Below the pieces are notes generated by a model. That model saw only the letters and a list, made by a program, of their open reading frames with translations, was not told where the DNA came from and did no database searches. A program made the position numbers and the translations under genes. Shown piece by piece: positions 48,215 through 59,658 of a stretch of 64,000 nt of DNA (position 1 is its first letter; each line of letters begins with the position of its first letter). Origin of the DNA: Trichomonas vaginalis G3 (lineage: Eukaryota > Parabasalia > Trichomonadida > Trichomonadidae); NCBI RefSeq assembly GCF_026262505.1, contig NC_067204.1, positions 14,526,522 through 14,590,521 on the forward strand, given 5' to 3'.

Positions 48215-48634
48215 TTAGAACATTTCTGGGTCAATGTCAATGTTCTCTTCCTCTTTAGGAGCAAACACTGGCTTAGACTCTAAAATCTTTTTACCCAATT
48301 TACCTTGAACTTCAACTATCTTAGACTCATAATATTCATAGTCGTCTGCTTCTTGGTTCATAAGGTATAACAAGTTGTATGCTTTGCCTTCTTTAAAGGT
48401 TTGAAAACCTTCTGTCAAAACTTTCTTTGACTGCTAACGAACCTTCTATGTCTAAGTCTTCAAATTTCGCACCATTTTTAGTCACAATAGCAAAACTTAA
48501 CTGGTTCGATGTTCCAAACTTTGCTGAATGAAGACTTTTCAAAATGGTAAAGAAGTAAACATTCAAATATGTGAATGGTCTAGTTCTTCTTTAAGTCCTG
48601 ACATGTACTTGTTTACTGAAATATATTTCGTCAT
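48215..48634 (-). pseudogene. Hypothetical Maverick protein (copy 1), frameshifted
   Basis: Starts MTKYISVNKYMSGLKEEL at 48634 and ends with KPVFAPKEEENIDIDPEMF at 48215. The core (PVKFAIVTKNGAKFEDLDIE) looks like a small beta-rich OB-like fold, so a single-strand DNA-binding role is conceivable but unsupported. Frame breaks near 48420 and 48490. Confidence 0.5.
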
Positions 48635-48869
48635 CTTTTCTATCGGATAAAAAAATATTTTTTTTTAAATTTACTCATCAATTTTAAATTTTGAAACTCA
48701 CGGTTTGACACGTGCCATGTCATTTTTACTCAGAATTTTGTGGGCTGAATTCAGCAAAAATTATTTGTTTCATGGCTATGCCCGCCGTTGCGTCTTTATG
48801 TTAAATAAATGGTACCTTTAATGATATCATGACTGTTCTCGTTCATGTCTGATTTACATCTAATGAAAA

Positions 48870-50480
48870 GTTAGAAGAATTTTCTTATTCTTTCTGGCAT
48901 ATTTTGTCTTTCCAGAACTCCCGCCTAATGGTCCCAGATGTGTTGGCTTCGACTCTCTCAGTTCTTAGATGGTATAACATCTTCAACGCCTCCCTTATAT
49001 CTTACTTTATAAGTGTCATCGTTGTGTGTTATAGCCAGTATTTCAATAACCACTCCTCGCTTTGTCTCGTCAATGGTTTCAGCAAGTTTGGCCATTACTA
49101 CTTTCGACTAATTTATCGACGAGGGTAAAATGCAATGGAGTCGTCAGCAGCTTTTATATAGATATCCATTACCTTGGCGTATGAGTCTACGATTATAATA
49201 ATTTCGACTTAACCTAAACGTTTCTTTGTCAACTTGGTCGTGTCATAGAACTACACGAACTTTTTGTACCAGGAATGATGGGAATTGTGTTGATTTCTGA
49301 TTATTATGTTTGGCTTCGTTTCTTGTTTGTATTATATTCTTTTTCTTCTTTTGTTTGTGTCATTTGAATTTGGTGTATGTCCTGTTTGTAGAATGTGTTG
49401 AGGAGTTATTATAGCTTCGAGAAAATGTTTCATTGTTTCTTCGGTAAGTCTCGCTCTTGGTTTAAATCTCTGAGCGTCCTATGAAGGCGGTTTATGATGC
49501 TGAGTATGTATGGTTATGGTCTTCAGTAGTGTAGTGAGTTATGTTATCTTTAATGAGAATTTGTGATTTCGTTGCTGAGTTATGCACTGTCTTGTCTGAT
49601 GTTAAGTACTGGGTTATGTTCTGCTACAAACTTTTGTAAACTTTAACACTTCACGAGTCCTTGTATTCCTCATGTGGAATGCATATGCTTTGCGAGTGTT
49701 AACATTAATAAGATGAGGAATGGTTTATGTCACTCCTTTTCTGTTTGAATGAGAGTGTACAAATTGTGATGGCGTCAGGAGTGTTGGAGTAAATTGGTAA
49801 AAGTAGTCCGTAAGGGTTTATTTTTTGTTGATGTAAACATTTTTGTCAAAGAACTTTTTCACTTCATGCTCTGTTAGTAATCCCAACTTTGTTGGCTGCT
49901 TCATTGAACTTCTTAATGACCTCATGGATGTTTGTTCGAATACTTCTTTTCAAGCTCTTTATGTAAGTTAAAGGTTTAACCAACTCGTATCCAAGCGTGG
50001 CATTGTTAATTAAGGGGCATATAATCTTTTCCCATTATCCTTGCTCTGGGTTTTCGTTAATAACCAGCTACAATGTGTATTGATTCCTGTCAGCCACAGA
50101 AATATATTTACTGTCTAACATCTTTTTGGGTCACTTGAGATTACATTACTTGTTCAAATATCCCTTCTATCCGAACCCGCTGGCAAGATTTAGTATAACC
50201 CTTTTTTGTTCTTGAATGTGAATGGTTTCCTTCCACAGATGTTCTTACACTGAAGCCAATCATATTGAAGGAAGGTTTTTCAATACCTATTTTCTTTGAA
50301 CCCTCCCAATTTCATTGACTGGTATTAGTGTAGAATGGAAACTGTCCAACTTTTCATCACCATCTACAACAATAAAGTGTTTTGGATTTGATTGGGATCA
50401 TAGACGTATAAACAGCTCCTATAGGATATATTAAATATATATGCTCATAACTCTATCAAACATATTCTAAAGAACTTATG
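48870..50480 (-). pseudogene. Degraded second integrase and fibre-type gene remnants
   Basis: On the minus strand, scattered over three frames, are: a fibre-domain piece (YPIGAVYTSM near 50410, then EGNHSHSRTKKGY near 50215); integrase upstream helices (IHEVIKKFNEAANKVGITNR near 49910); core pieces VNTRKAYAFHMRNTRTREVL near 49670, a TTEDHNH piece near 49530 and an INRLHRTLRDLNQERD piece near 49490; and an SH3-like tail RGVVIEILAITHNDDTYKVR near 49060. Frame jumps occur every 30-100 nt. The integrase differs from 36260-37218 and shows Asn at the third catalytic position. The indel density suggests low-quality sequence next to the gap rather than normal decay. Confidence 0.6.
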
Positions 50481-50774
50481 TAATTAAATAACATTTGGGA
50501 ATGTATGCTCCCGGATGAATGTTTGCATTTTGTTCCACTTTTAATAATGTAATTTTATGTTCAAGTAGAATTATCCAAGAAACAGATTCAAAAGTATCTG
50601 TTGAAGACCGCTAACAATTCAAATGGAGTTGCCTGGTTCACCACATTATAATTTCTGTTGTAGAATCGTCATTCGTATCTGGTTTGAAAATTTCTTTGTT
50701 AGTTCTGTCATCCACATAAGTTTGTAATCTGCTTTTTTTTCTACATTGGCTTGTAGTCAGTGTGTTTCAAAGTT

Positions 50775-50874
50775 NNNNNNNNNNNNNNNNNNNNNNNNNN
50801 NNNNNNNNNNNNNNNNNNNNNNNNNNNNNNNNNNNNNNNNNNNNNNNNNNNNNNNNNNNNNNNNNNNNNNNNNN
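50775..50874. other. Assembly gap of 100 N
   Basis: Exactly 100 N, a conventional placeholder for unknown size. The right edge starts with a T/C-rich low-quality stretch. Confidence 0.99.
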
Positions 50875-50917
50875 CTTGATATTCTCTTTTTTTTTATTTC
50901 TCTTTTTTCTCTCTCTT

Positions 50918-51605
50918 ATTCTTTTAACATCCTTACTTAAAACTCTTTTGCTGTCTGTACACATATTACGACTGAAATGTTAAAGTGTCTGAGCTTCTTA
51001 AGAATTCGACACATATCTTGTTTCTCTATTCTTAAGCAAAGGATGAGAAGCAAAGTCATCTAAGATAAGAAGACATCTAATGAGGGTAAGTCTTCCAATC
51101 GTAAGATTGCAATTTCTTCGAAATGTATTCTATCTCTTTCTGTTTTGTTTCTGAAGTGTTTCTTCTCTAATATTCTCTGCATTTCCTCATTTGGGTCTTT
51201 AAACTTCGAATTTATATACTCATTTATAGCATTATACTTCAAAACTCTTCTTTGGTACTTCTTTATCCAATCTAACAACTCAGTATCCTTTATACATACT
51301 AACTTAGACTTCTTTATAATATCTTTGAACGAATTGACGTTTGGTCAAATTGACCAGAAGTACTACAAATGACAACTAACTCATAGAATGGGTTCTTCTC
51401 ATCTAGTTCTTGTTGTTGTGGCAGCCATTTAAGATAAGTGAAAGTCTTACCGACCCAGGTGGTGCAATTAGACCTTATACCATTCTGAGCAAATAAGAAC
51501 TTGTCATGTATAGGCTTTATCTGAGCATTTTTCTAAACTTCCTCTTGTTCTTGTTTAAAACATTCTCAAATTCTTGTCAATGTCAGCAAACTTTTTTTCT
51601 AACAT
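50918..51605 (-). pseudogene. Packaging ATPase (copy 2), 3' end lost at the gap
   Basis: Starts with the ATG at 51605, same N-terminus as copy 1, and ends at the gap. The Walker A region (near 51440-51470) carries indels in different positions from copy 1. Between them the two copies cover most of the gene. Confidence 0.65.
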
Positions 51606-51641
51606 ATTTTTAGAAAAATTAAAATTTTTATCTTTTAGAAA

Positions 51642-52084
51642 ATGTCTAGCGATTTCGCTATCTATATTCGAGACAAACTTTTTGACAGCAAAACATCTGT
51701 CGACCATAAAATCTTACATAGTGTAAACAAGAAAGGTGAATTTGTTCTAAAGTTCTGTTTCTGGGAATATGACAAGAACCATAAAACATTAAGCAGAGCA
51801 GTCTTAAATTTTGTCAATGACAGACTTGTTGACAGAGATGACGCCGATTGGAAAGATGAAGTCCAACAAAAGTTCTTAGAATGCAAAGAAGACACATGCG
51901 CTGTTCTTGAAGATGAAATAGAAAACAGAATAGAAGAGCTATTAAAGGACAAAGAACTTTTACAAAAATATGTTTCTGAGAAGTTTGACATAACTCCACC
52001 AGAAAAGAAGAAGAGAGAAAAGAAAGTAGAAGAAGAGAAGAAAGAACGAGCCAGTTCCCAGAGAAAAAGAAATTTGACATGTAA
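51642..52084 (+). CDS. Hypothetical charged Maverick protein (copy 2)
   Basis: MSSDFAIYIRDKLFDSKTSVDHKILHSV... is intact for about 140 residues. A beta-strand-rich N-terminus (KKGEFVLKFCFWEYDK) is followed by helices and a Lys/Glu coiled tail. A small indel near 52050 removes the native end (stop expected at 52082-52084). No family recognised. Divergent from the ATPase, so possibly coexpressed from the shared 36-bp spacer. Confidence 0.6.
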
Positions 52085-52100
52085 AAATAAAATTTTATTT

Positions 52101-52518
52101 TTAGAACATTTCTGGGTCAATGTCAATGTTCTCTTCCTCTTTAGGAGCAAACACTGGCTTAGACTCTAAATCTTTTTACCCAATTTACCTTGAACTTCAA
52201 CTATCTTAGACTCATAATATTCATAGTCGTCTGCTTTCTTTGGTTCATAAGGTATAACAAGTTTGTATGCTTTGCCTTCTTTTAAGGTTTGAAAACCTTC
52301 TGTCAAAACTTTCTTTGACTGCTAACGAACCTTCTATGTCTAAGTCTTCAAATTTCGCACCATTTTTAGTCACAATAGCAAACTTAACTGGTTCGATGTT
52401 CCAAACTTTGCTGAATGAAGACTTTTCAAATGTAGAAGTAAACATTCAAATATGTGAATGGGTCTAGTTCTTCTTTAAGTCCTGACATGTACTTGTTTAC
52501 TGAAATATATTTCGTCAT
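52101..52518 (-). pseudogene. Hypothetical Maverick protein (copy 2), frameshifted
   Basis: Counterpart of 48215-48634, start 52518, stop 52101. It is convergent with the preceding plus-strand gene. The frame breaks near 52300 and 52180; the middle (PVKFAIVTKNGAKFEDLDIE) is intact. Confidence 0.5.
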
Positions 52519-52554
52519 CTTTTCTATCGGATAAAAAAATATTTTTTTTTAAAT

Positions 52555-53775
52555 TTACTCATAAAAATTTTTCTTTGTATATACACCATTCTGTACGTCT
52601 AAAAGACTTTTGACATTTGCCAAGAATGTTCGTTTAGACGCTGTCATATAACCAATTCTTGACAATATTGTTTATACGAATCGTACAATGACCTTTCATC
52701 TAAACACTCAAAGTCAGTTTCATCTATGAACAGTTCATATACACTCTTGTTTGCTTCTAACAATGTTTGTCTCTCTTCGGTATGTGGAATTTGTCTTGGA
52801 TTGAACTTTGAAATATCTAATGTCATAAAATATGAGAACCAAGTGTAAAAGTCAGATGTCCAAAGTTTCTGCTAAGTCGTCCAAAATATTCTTATCTTGC
52901 ATATGAGAATCTTGACGTTCTGACAACTACATATCTTCTGTCAGAACTTTCTAACTTCATCGGAACAGCATTGTTTGAAACCATAATGAAGTTTGCAACA
53001 TTTTCACAAACTCTTTGGTCTTTATACTTCTTTCAACAACTCCAACTTTGTCTGTTTATAAGACTCTTCAAAGCATCTGAGTTCAAAACTTTTGTTGTAT
53101 CTATACTTTGAAGTTCATTGCAAACTATAAGTTTTCATATTCTCTATTGAGGAGTTAAATTTACCGCAGATGTTTTCTAAGTTTGTCATATTCGGGTTCG
53201 AATAGCCCTCTAACAGTTTGCACAAAATATCTGTAAGAATGTTTTCTTACCAGTTCCTTGTTTTCCAATTATAATGAGAGCAGTTTCATTTTAGCACTTG
53301 GATGTTGTAAGATGTTTGCAAACCAACATAAATATACTCATAGACTCTTTCGTTTCCATTGCATATAATTTCTTTGACATGGTCTAACCAAGCTTCTATA
53401 ATATTTTCTTTCCATTCTACTTGTTCGTATTTATATCCAGTGAAGATAGAATAGAAGTTTGGAGAAGGTGTTATAGAACTTTATACCTCGAACTGAAAAA
53501 TCTTCTAACTTTGACAATAAGATATCCCAAGCATCTAACATCTTCATTCCAACTTGTACAACTTTTATTTTCTTAAGTTTCTGTCTACATTCTTGTTCAG
53601 ACACTATTGTTGCTCTTGGTTTGTTAAAGACAACATCCCATTCTTTCATGACATAACATTCTGGGGCAGAGTCGACATAAATGACTAAACGTTTCAAATT
53701 CTCGACTGCTTTGTTATAGTCTCGAAATGGACACATATTTCTGAATGCTTGGAAGTCATAAAAATCTGAAAACAT
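52555..53775 (-). pseudogene. SF3/D5-like helicase, frameshifted
   Basis: Starts MFSDFYDFQAFRNMCPFRDY at 53775 and ends NGVYTKKNFYE at 52555. The Walker A loop IIIGKQGTGKKTF (near 53255) and the downstream LIVCNELQSIDTTKVLNSD block (near 53110) are the SF3 helicase signatures of the D5/phage P4 group. The Arg-containing TSRFSYAR-type block follows near 52905. About 400 codons but several one-base breaks (near 53450, 53300, 53160, 52990, 52830). It would unwind the element during replication. No primase domain is visible. Confidence 0.68.
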
Positions 53776-53816
53776 CTATTCTGTACATTTTTATAAAAAT
53801 AAAAAAATAATTTTTT

Positions 53817-54617
53817 TTATTCTTGACTTTGTTGTTCCATTTGTTGCATTTGTTGTTCTTGAGCTATTTGTTGTTGAAGTTGTTCTTGTAATACAATACT
53901 TTCACCAGTTTGCATCTTCCAATTCGAAACTTTCTGCCGTCATTGACAAATACATAGGACATAAAAGTTTTACAGGAACAAAGTTTGCGTCAACTAATGT
54001 CAACGTTATACTTGCCAAAGTGTTTGAGTTCACTAAGGTTGAAAATTCTGCATTCGAATGAACAATAGGCAAACCAGCAGAGAAAGTATTGTTTATACGC
54101 ATAAGTATCTTTTGTCATAATAGTTTCTGTCGACATTCGAATAACACTTTGAACCTAAGTTTGAAACAATATATAAGATTGGTGTGCTTAATGTCAATGG
54201 AATAGACATTCCTTGTATGACACCTTTTCCTGTTATAGGAAACTGTTGGTAGTAAAAACCAGAAATAAGTTTTGTATTATAGCTCATATCGTTTATAGTA
54301 AACTCAGTCGGACATCCAAACATAATTGAAACCTGCTCTAGTTGCAGCACCATGTTACTACCCGTACTTAAAGTATTAAATAAGTCAACAAAACCTGTTG
54401 GTGGTATATCTGAGTAAGTATCTTCAAAGGAGTATTTTTACCATTCACAACAATAAAGTCTTCTGGTGTCAAAAGAGCAAAACAGGCTTTAGTCGTCATT
54501 GTGTTTAAAGTTAGTTTACAATATCGTCCTTGAGGACTTTGTAAGTTTTGTTGTTATAGAATTATATGACTCAGGGTTTTTAGTCGTAATAGTATAAACC
54601 ATTATATCTTCTGCCAT
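53817..54617 (-). pseudogene. Penton-like minor capsid protein candidate, frameshifted
   Basis: Starts MAEDIMVYTITTKNPESY at 54617 and ends in a Gln-rich tail at 53817. Strand-rich pieces include FVDLFNTLSTGSNMVLQLEQ and ASITLTLVDANFVPVKLLCP, the latter matching the terminal strand pair typical of Polinton/virophage penton proteins. About 265 codons, right for a single jelly-roll. Frame breaks occur near 54530, 54430 and 54105. It lies upstream of two small genes and the major capsid candidate, the usual neighbourhood for the minor capsid gene. Confidence 0.55.
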
Positions 54618-54627
54618 TTATATATAT

Positions 54628-54858
54628 TTAAAAGTTTTTCTGAAAGTGGAGAAGAACTTCATCTAAACTTTCACATGGCGTTTCTTGAAGTTCTCTGTCT
54701 AAGAAGTTCAAATATTTTGTAAAGACATAGAACTTTCCTTTGTCTACACGAACAAACAAAACAGGGTCTTTCATATCGTTCAAAAGTGTGTAAAGTCCTT
54801 TACATGAAATAAAGTCTATATTATTTTTCTTCAAACATCTTTCAAGAAGTTTTGACAT
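54628..54858 (-). CDS. Small hypothetical Maverick protein (76 aa)
   Basis: MSKLLERCLKKNNIDFISCK... ends DEVLLHFQKNF, intact and compact. The layout (helix, then strand-turn-strand around DPVLFVRVDKGKFYVFTKYL) suggests a small alpha/beta fold. It lies 10 bp from the penton-like gene, same strand. Not recognised. Confidence 0.6.
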   Translation of the reverse strand: MSKLLERCLKKNNIDFISCKGLYTLLNDMKDPVLFVRVDKGKFYVFTKYLNFLDRELQETPCESLDEVLLHFQKNF

Positions 54859-54864
54859 TTTTAC

Positions 54865-55397
54865 TTAGCAAATAAATTTTAATGAAATGTTGTGGTCGTC
54901 AAATATTTTTATGACGTCTGGGAAACTATACTTTAAGTTCAACGTTTCACCTCCTTTCATAACGTATATCTTGTCAATGACATTATATGAAACACCACAG
55001 CAACTAATGTCGGGTTCTATTTCTTTGATGTTTATATCGTCTGCCTCTGTCAAAAGTTTCAATAGTTCTTTCAAAACTTCATGAGGTGCAATGACATATG
55101 AGTTCACTTTTACAGGGTTGTGTTCGACCAAGTTTAACATTATACTTAAAGCTTGACAAATCTTCTCCTGAGTTTGAAGTTTGGCTTTCAGTTGTTGGTA
55201 GTCGTTTCGAATATCTGCAACAGAACTTAAGTCTCTGCTAACTTCAGGATATGTTGGTTCTTTTACAGGAACAATTTTATACCATCTTCGTCCTCGTATG
55301 GTTTCCCCACTTCAACATCTCTGTCTTTGACATTGACAATAACACTTTGACTGTTTGTTTGAGTTGGTGAATTTAACTTCACATCTGCCACCGCCAT
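54865..55397 (-). pseudogene. Hypothetical Maverick protein, one frameshift
   Basis: ATG at 55397 gives MAVADVKLNSPTQTNSQSVI through a KPYEDEDG segment. The frame then shifts near 55285 into a coiled stretch (IRNDYQQLKAKLQTQEKICQ) and the intact end LVEHNPVKVNSYVIAPHEVL ... ISLKFIC. About 177 codons. It fits between the capsid genes on the same strand; a virion or assembly role is inferred from position only. Confidence 0.5.
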
Positions 55398-55460
55398 TAA
55401 ACTTTTGAAACACTTACGCTTCTATTTTTCGGAAATGACATTTTACTTAGAATAAAAAAG

Positions 55461-55828
55461 ATGGACGTATTCGAGTATCTCTTCGAATTGAAGCAGAACA
55501 AAGTTTACACACACAAACAATACAAATACATTGACAGAATAGTTCTTTATACAAACAATGGTAAATGTTATAGAATAGCAATATTTGCTGAACCAAAATA
55601 TTTCCATAAAGCAAAGAAAGTTGGTATAACTGAAATGGTGAAAAGTTCTTGACGTTGACAAAAATATAACAACAAAACTTACAGATATTTCTAAAGGTAA
55701 GTTTATCTTACAATATTATGTCAAAACTGGCGTACTGTCAATATTTGACGGAGAGAAGTCAGTTCAAGAACAACTTACTGACCTGCTGCCAAAATCTGCT
55801 CGATGGAAGCTGTCGTTATGCCAATCTG
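55461..55828 (+). pseudogene. Hypothetical Maverick protein, frameshifted, 3' end uncertain
   Basis: MDVFEYLFELKQNKVYTHKQ... runs 63 codons, then shifts near 55645 to LDVDKNITTKLTDISKGKF and ILQYYVKTGVLSIFDGEKS. The 3' end depends on the frame chosen; a stop at 55826-55828 would avoid overlap with the capsid gene on the other strand. Not recognised. It stands alone on the plus strand within the minus-strand virion gene block. Confidence 0.45.
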
Positions 55829-57380
55829 AGGAGCCCAGCAGGTTTCATCGAACGAATCTTCAAAAGAGCATCTTCCGTGAAAAGTGCTATTGGTTTTGTA
55901 AACTTCTTTGCTCTCAGTTCATCTGGACCGTCTCTGTCACCAGTATATTGTATTTGTACAGTACCAACAGTTGAAATACCACCCATAAAGTCTTCTGAGT
56001 CAGCAAATGGAATGCCAAGCCAAAAGTTTGAACGGTCTCCATTTGTATATTGAGTTTTTTGACCTCCTGTATGAGTCCATACTTTCACATATGGCATAAT
56101 AGAACTTTGCATTTCAGGGTTAATGGTTGTTGTGAAGTTGTTGTTAAAGTTCATAGCATCTAATGTCAAGTTGTATGACCTCATATCCTCAACTGTAGAA
56201 TATTCTTCTCTTGGATAATATTTGCCATCTATGTTTATATGATATTTAATACCGGGGTTGTAGAAACAAGAATAGTCATTTATAGTTCGTCTGAACAGTA
56301 CAAACATAGTATCTGCATGTTTCATTGCAGTTGTTAAAGCAATATCTGTTCTTGACCTGGGTCAGCACTTTGGTTTCCAACTTCACCTGCAAAGTCTTTG
56401 ACAGATATTTGGTGTATAGGGAACATAAGTGGAACTGCAATATATTTTGGCAGCTAAAGCATTTGAAATATCTGGGTCCAACATATAGACTGCAAGTCTG
56501 CTTTCTATTCTCTTGCATTCAAATTTTTCGCATGTGAACTTAACTGGGTCCCAAGCAGTTCCAGCAGCATTGAAATAATAGTTTACTTCATTGTTGAAGT
56601 TTGAGAAACCAAAGTCTAAGTCAACTTTGTCTTTGCAAAATTCGGCGAATGACGTTTGATTTGTTCCCTTTACGTCTGTAAGAGTGAATGGGTCTTGTGT
56701 TGGTGCAATGACTAAGTTATTTTTGCTTGGAGTAAGTTCGATAGAAATTTTTCCTGCCCAGTTTGGCAAGTATCTTAAAAACCTGAAGATGAGGAAAGAT
56801 GACAAAGGAACTCTAAGTTTCAGTTTTACTTTAGTGGCAGCAGTTCCATCTGAACCAGAAAGGTTAACATAAACTCCTGGAACGTTAGGGTCAAGTCTTC
56901 TTATTTTCTCAATAGTTGCATACTGGTCTGTTTGTTCTCTAGCTTGTGGTTGTACTGAGTTTCTCAAAGCGAACCATTCATAGTTTGCCCATGTTACTGT
57001 TTGAACTAAGTCAGAGTTAGAATATATCTTATATCCCATGAAAACTTCTGGAGCATATTGGTATCGACATAGAAAATTCCATTGCAACCTTTCTTGTCAG
57101 ACAACTTGGCAGAAGGTTTTATTTCAATGTCTTGTTCCACGTATAAGAATGAGTTGTCAATAGAAATAATATGAAACCTGTCGCAAGCAATATCTACTGT
57201 TGTTGAAGAACCTTCTCCAAACTCACCTACGTTTCCATAAGAAACAGCAGTTGTATATTCGTAAGTTCCAGGAACTATTTCTGACCTTCTAATGGCATTG
57301 TCGCATTCGTTATACCATTCGGAAACATTTCCGTTCATGGCATCCAAAACTGTTGGCGTTATATTCTGAGCGGCGTACAT
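55816..57380 (-). pseudogene. Major capsid protein candidate (Maverick B), frameshifted
   Basis: ATG at 57380 (MYAAQNITPTVLDAMNGNVS). At least three one- or two-base breaks (near 57064, 56400 and 56335) split it. The parts sum to about 520 codons, the size of Polinton double-jelly-roll capsid proteins. Strand-rich blocks such as VPGVYVNLSGSD, IKYHINIDGKYYPREEYST and DFMGGISTVGTVQIQYTGD fit that fold. It is flanked by the penton-like and coiled-coil structural genes. Copy A supplies the base missing near 57064, so the lesions are copy-specific. Confidence 0.62.
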
Positions 57381-57533
57381 TTCATATGGGTAAAAATATA
57401 GAATAGTTGGATTTATGTGTCATAATAGAACCCACTCGTACCAAGCTTTACTTTCTTCCTGACTGAATCTTTAACTCTTCTTTTTCCTTCATTGCCACTA
57501 CTTTCACTAGATGAAGTTACTTCTTCACTACTT

Positions 57534-59224
57534 TCACTTTGTTCTACTCTTCTTCTTTGGTGTCGCTTTTGGTAACTTGCCCTCTGCTTCAAGTTGTTGC
57601 ATCTTTGCCTCATGTTCACCTAGTATGTTGTAAATTTCCATGTCCTTTTTGCCTTTGGGCTCTGGTCGCCCATCTCAGGTAACCTATATCCTAGAAAGAT
57701 TTTGTCATAGTTTGTATTTGAGTCTTCGCGTATTGTTTGCATGACTCTTTCCTGAGTTTCCGGTTCAAGCTCTTCAAACAGAGCTTGTCCATATGGAATA
57801 TGCTCGTTTCCAAATATATGTTTTTGTAGCCATTCTGGTTTTCTTTCCATGTTACCAACAATATCTTTTGTGAATGGGAAAGCTTTTACCCAATGTTTCA
57901 GTCTTGCGTCATTTATTTCTGTAGTTTCCAAAGGAGGGACTTGTTTGTTTCCTTCAGGCTCTTCTAGCTGTTGTTGCTGAACTATTTCTTCCATGTCTGG
58001 TTGTATCTGAACTTCTTCCTGTGGAGTTTCTTGTACCTCATCTGGTGGTATATAAGTTCCACCAGCTGGCACATATGTTCCATCTGCAGCATAATGTCCT
58101 ACCTGACTTTTCGTTTTTAAGAAAGCATTTACTAGGTCTGTTTTGGTCTGTTGTAACTCTTTTTCTTGACTTTCCACAACAGTTGCTCTAACGGCGTCAT
58201 AGGCACTTTGAACTGCCTGTCTCGTTGCTGCATCTGTTATTTTCGTCATATTTTGTGCTACTTCTCTTAACTCTTTGTCGAAACCTTCAGACTTCAGTTT
58301 CTTTCCAGATGAGAAGTCGTTCACTAGTTTCACCTTACTATGAAGAGCTTCGAAGGCGTTCTTAAAGTCAGCATTCATTAAAGCTTCATTTGAACTGTCT
58401 TCATCCGCTTGTATTTTTGTCCTTATTGACCCTATAAGTTGGGCTGCTTTAGCGTTGGCTTGGGCATCTAACCAGTCATTATTAGCTTTTATATATTCTG
58501 CGCTTTTCATTGCCTTTTGCATGGCTGCGTCGTTATTTTTACTTTCTTGTGCTAAGTTTTCATACTGTACGGTTTGGTTTTGCAACTGTAAAAGTTTTTC
58601 TGCCTTTACATTTGCTTCAACTTCTTTTTTATACTCATCGCTATCCATATATGTCTTCAGGGCTTTTTGTTTTATCTCTTCATCTTTCAGTACTTTATAT
58701 TGAGTAGTATGGTTTTTCAAATTTATAACATCTTGTTCCATTTTTGCTACTTCTGCTGCTTTTTCTGACACTTTTTTCGCATATTCCTCTGTACTTAGTT
58801 CTTTCAGTTGTTCTTCTTTCTTCTTTTTCTCTACGTTTAACTCATTGAGTTTCTTTGTGTGTCTGTCATATTCTAGTTTCTTTTCGTTTTCACTTATTTG
58901 TTTCTGTATGTCTATGTTTGACTTTTTGACATCTGTTATTTGATTTTTGAGTGAACTCAAATTCATTTGACTTTGAGGGTTATAAGCTGTTCCGTCTGCA
59001 GCTCCACCATAGCCTGCCATTTTCGCTAAAAGTGCCGCTCTTAAACCTCCACTCTGTGCACCAATAACTCGGTTTAAAAGCATAGGGTTGCTTGACATTT
59101 GTTGCAACATAGTGGGGTCATTCATCATTTGTTGTTGCAACTGTTGTTGTGGTGTCAGTTTTACTATTGGATGTTTCAATGCTCTCTTCCTCTTACGTAT
59201 ATTCTTACGTAGCTTACGTGGCAT
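57534..59224 (-). pseudogene. Maverick structural-type protein, internally deleted copy B
   Basis: Equivalent of 1040-4303 with the same ATG context (59224) and N-terminal 385 residues. Two internal in-frame deletions remove about 860 bp (between positions equivalent to 1434 and 2298) and about 700 bp (2415 to 3125), taking out the Pro/Gln repeats and half of the C-terminal region. A further missing C near 57640 shifts the last 35 codons, giving a premature stop. Both deletion joints lie at short repeats (TAGTT; CTGGTGGTATA). It may be non-functional. Confidence 0.75.
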
Positions 59225-59420
59225 TTTAAGTGAAGTTAAAAAGCGGTTTTGACAGATGTTTATATGACACTTTTTGTTCAGCACAAAAAACTACTCGGTC
59301 AAAGTGTTGTCAGTTTTGTAAAATAACCGTCCTATCTCATTCTATAAGGGGAAAAGGCTTCTCAAAGTATACTTCCTTGGAACGCCTGTAACTTTTCCTG
59401 TAGCGACGATAGACCCTTAC

Positions 59421-59432
59421 TTGTCCGGACAA
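59421..59432. promoter_or_regulatory. Palindrome TTGTCCGGACAA, copy B
   Basis: Same palindrome as 4502-4513, in the same leader of the structural gene. Confidence 0.4.
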
Positions 59433-59462
59433 AGTTATACTATTTTGAGTGCTCTACAAAAA

Positions 59463-59645
59463 AGTCAACGGCGACGACTCTCAAAAACCGTTGTGTAAAA
59501 AGTTTTACCGTTGGACAAAAAGTATATATAGAAAACAAAAAACGTTTATAGTTCATTCAATATTTGAGATGGAACGGTTTGCCAACGGTAACTATTAAAT
59601 AAAATAAAAAAATAGAGGGGGTTACCGTTGACGAAAACGGTTTAT
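59463..59645. promoter_or_regulatory. Cluster of five CAACGG (Myb-type) motifs
   Basis: Exact CAACGG/CCGTTG at 59466, 59488, 59508, 59583 and 59625, plus two AACGG variants near 59573 and 59636, within 183 bp upstream of ATG 59659. YAACKG is the core Myb site, and trichomonads have large Myb families. Elements A and C lack this segment. Confidence 0.5.
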
Positions 59646-59658
59646 TTTAAACTTTTCT

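Larger units (their letters stand above)
47038..48668. repeat. Direct repeat copy 1 flanking the assembly gap
   Basis: This 1.6-kb block matches 50918-52562 almost base for base, differing mainly by single-base indels in homopolymers. The copies lie on either side of the N gap. Unmerged contig ends are the simplest explanation; a real duplication is possible. Confidence 0.85.

Noticed and set aside
48904-49128. 74-aa plus-strand ORF next to the gap
   Set aside because: Lies opposite the SH3-like tail of the degraded integrase, which is the better explanation.
50746-50983. ORFs spanning the N gap
   Set aside because: Translations through unknown bases have no meaning.
57413-57619. Basic 68-aa minus-strand ORF
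   Set aside because: Alternative frame of the C-terminal end of the structural gene of B; in copy A the main frame is used.
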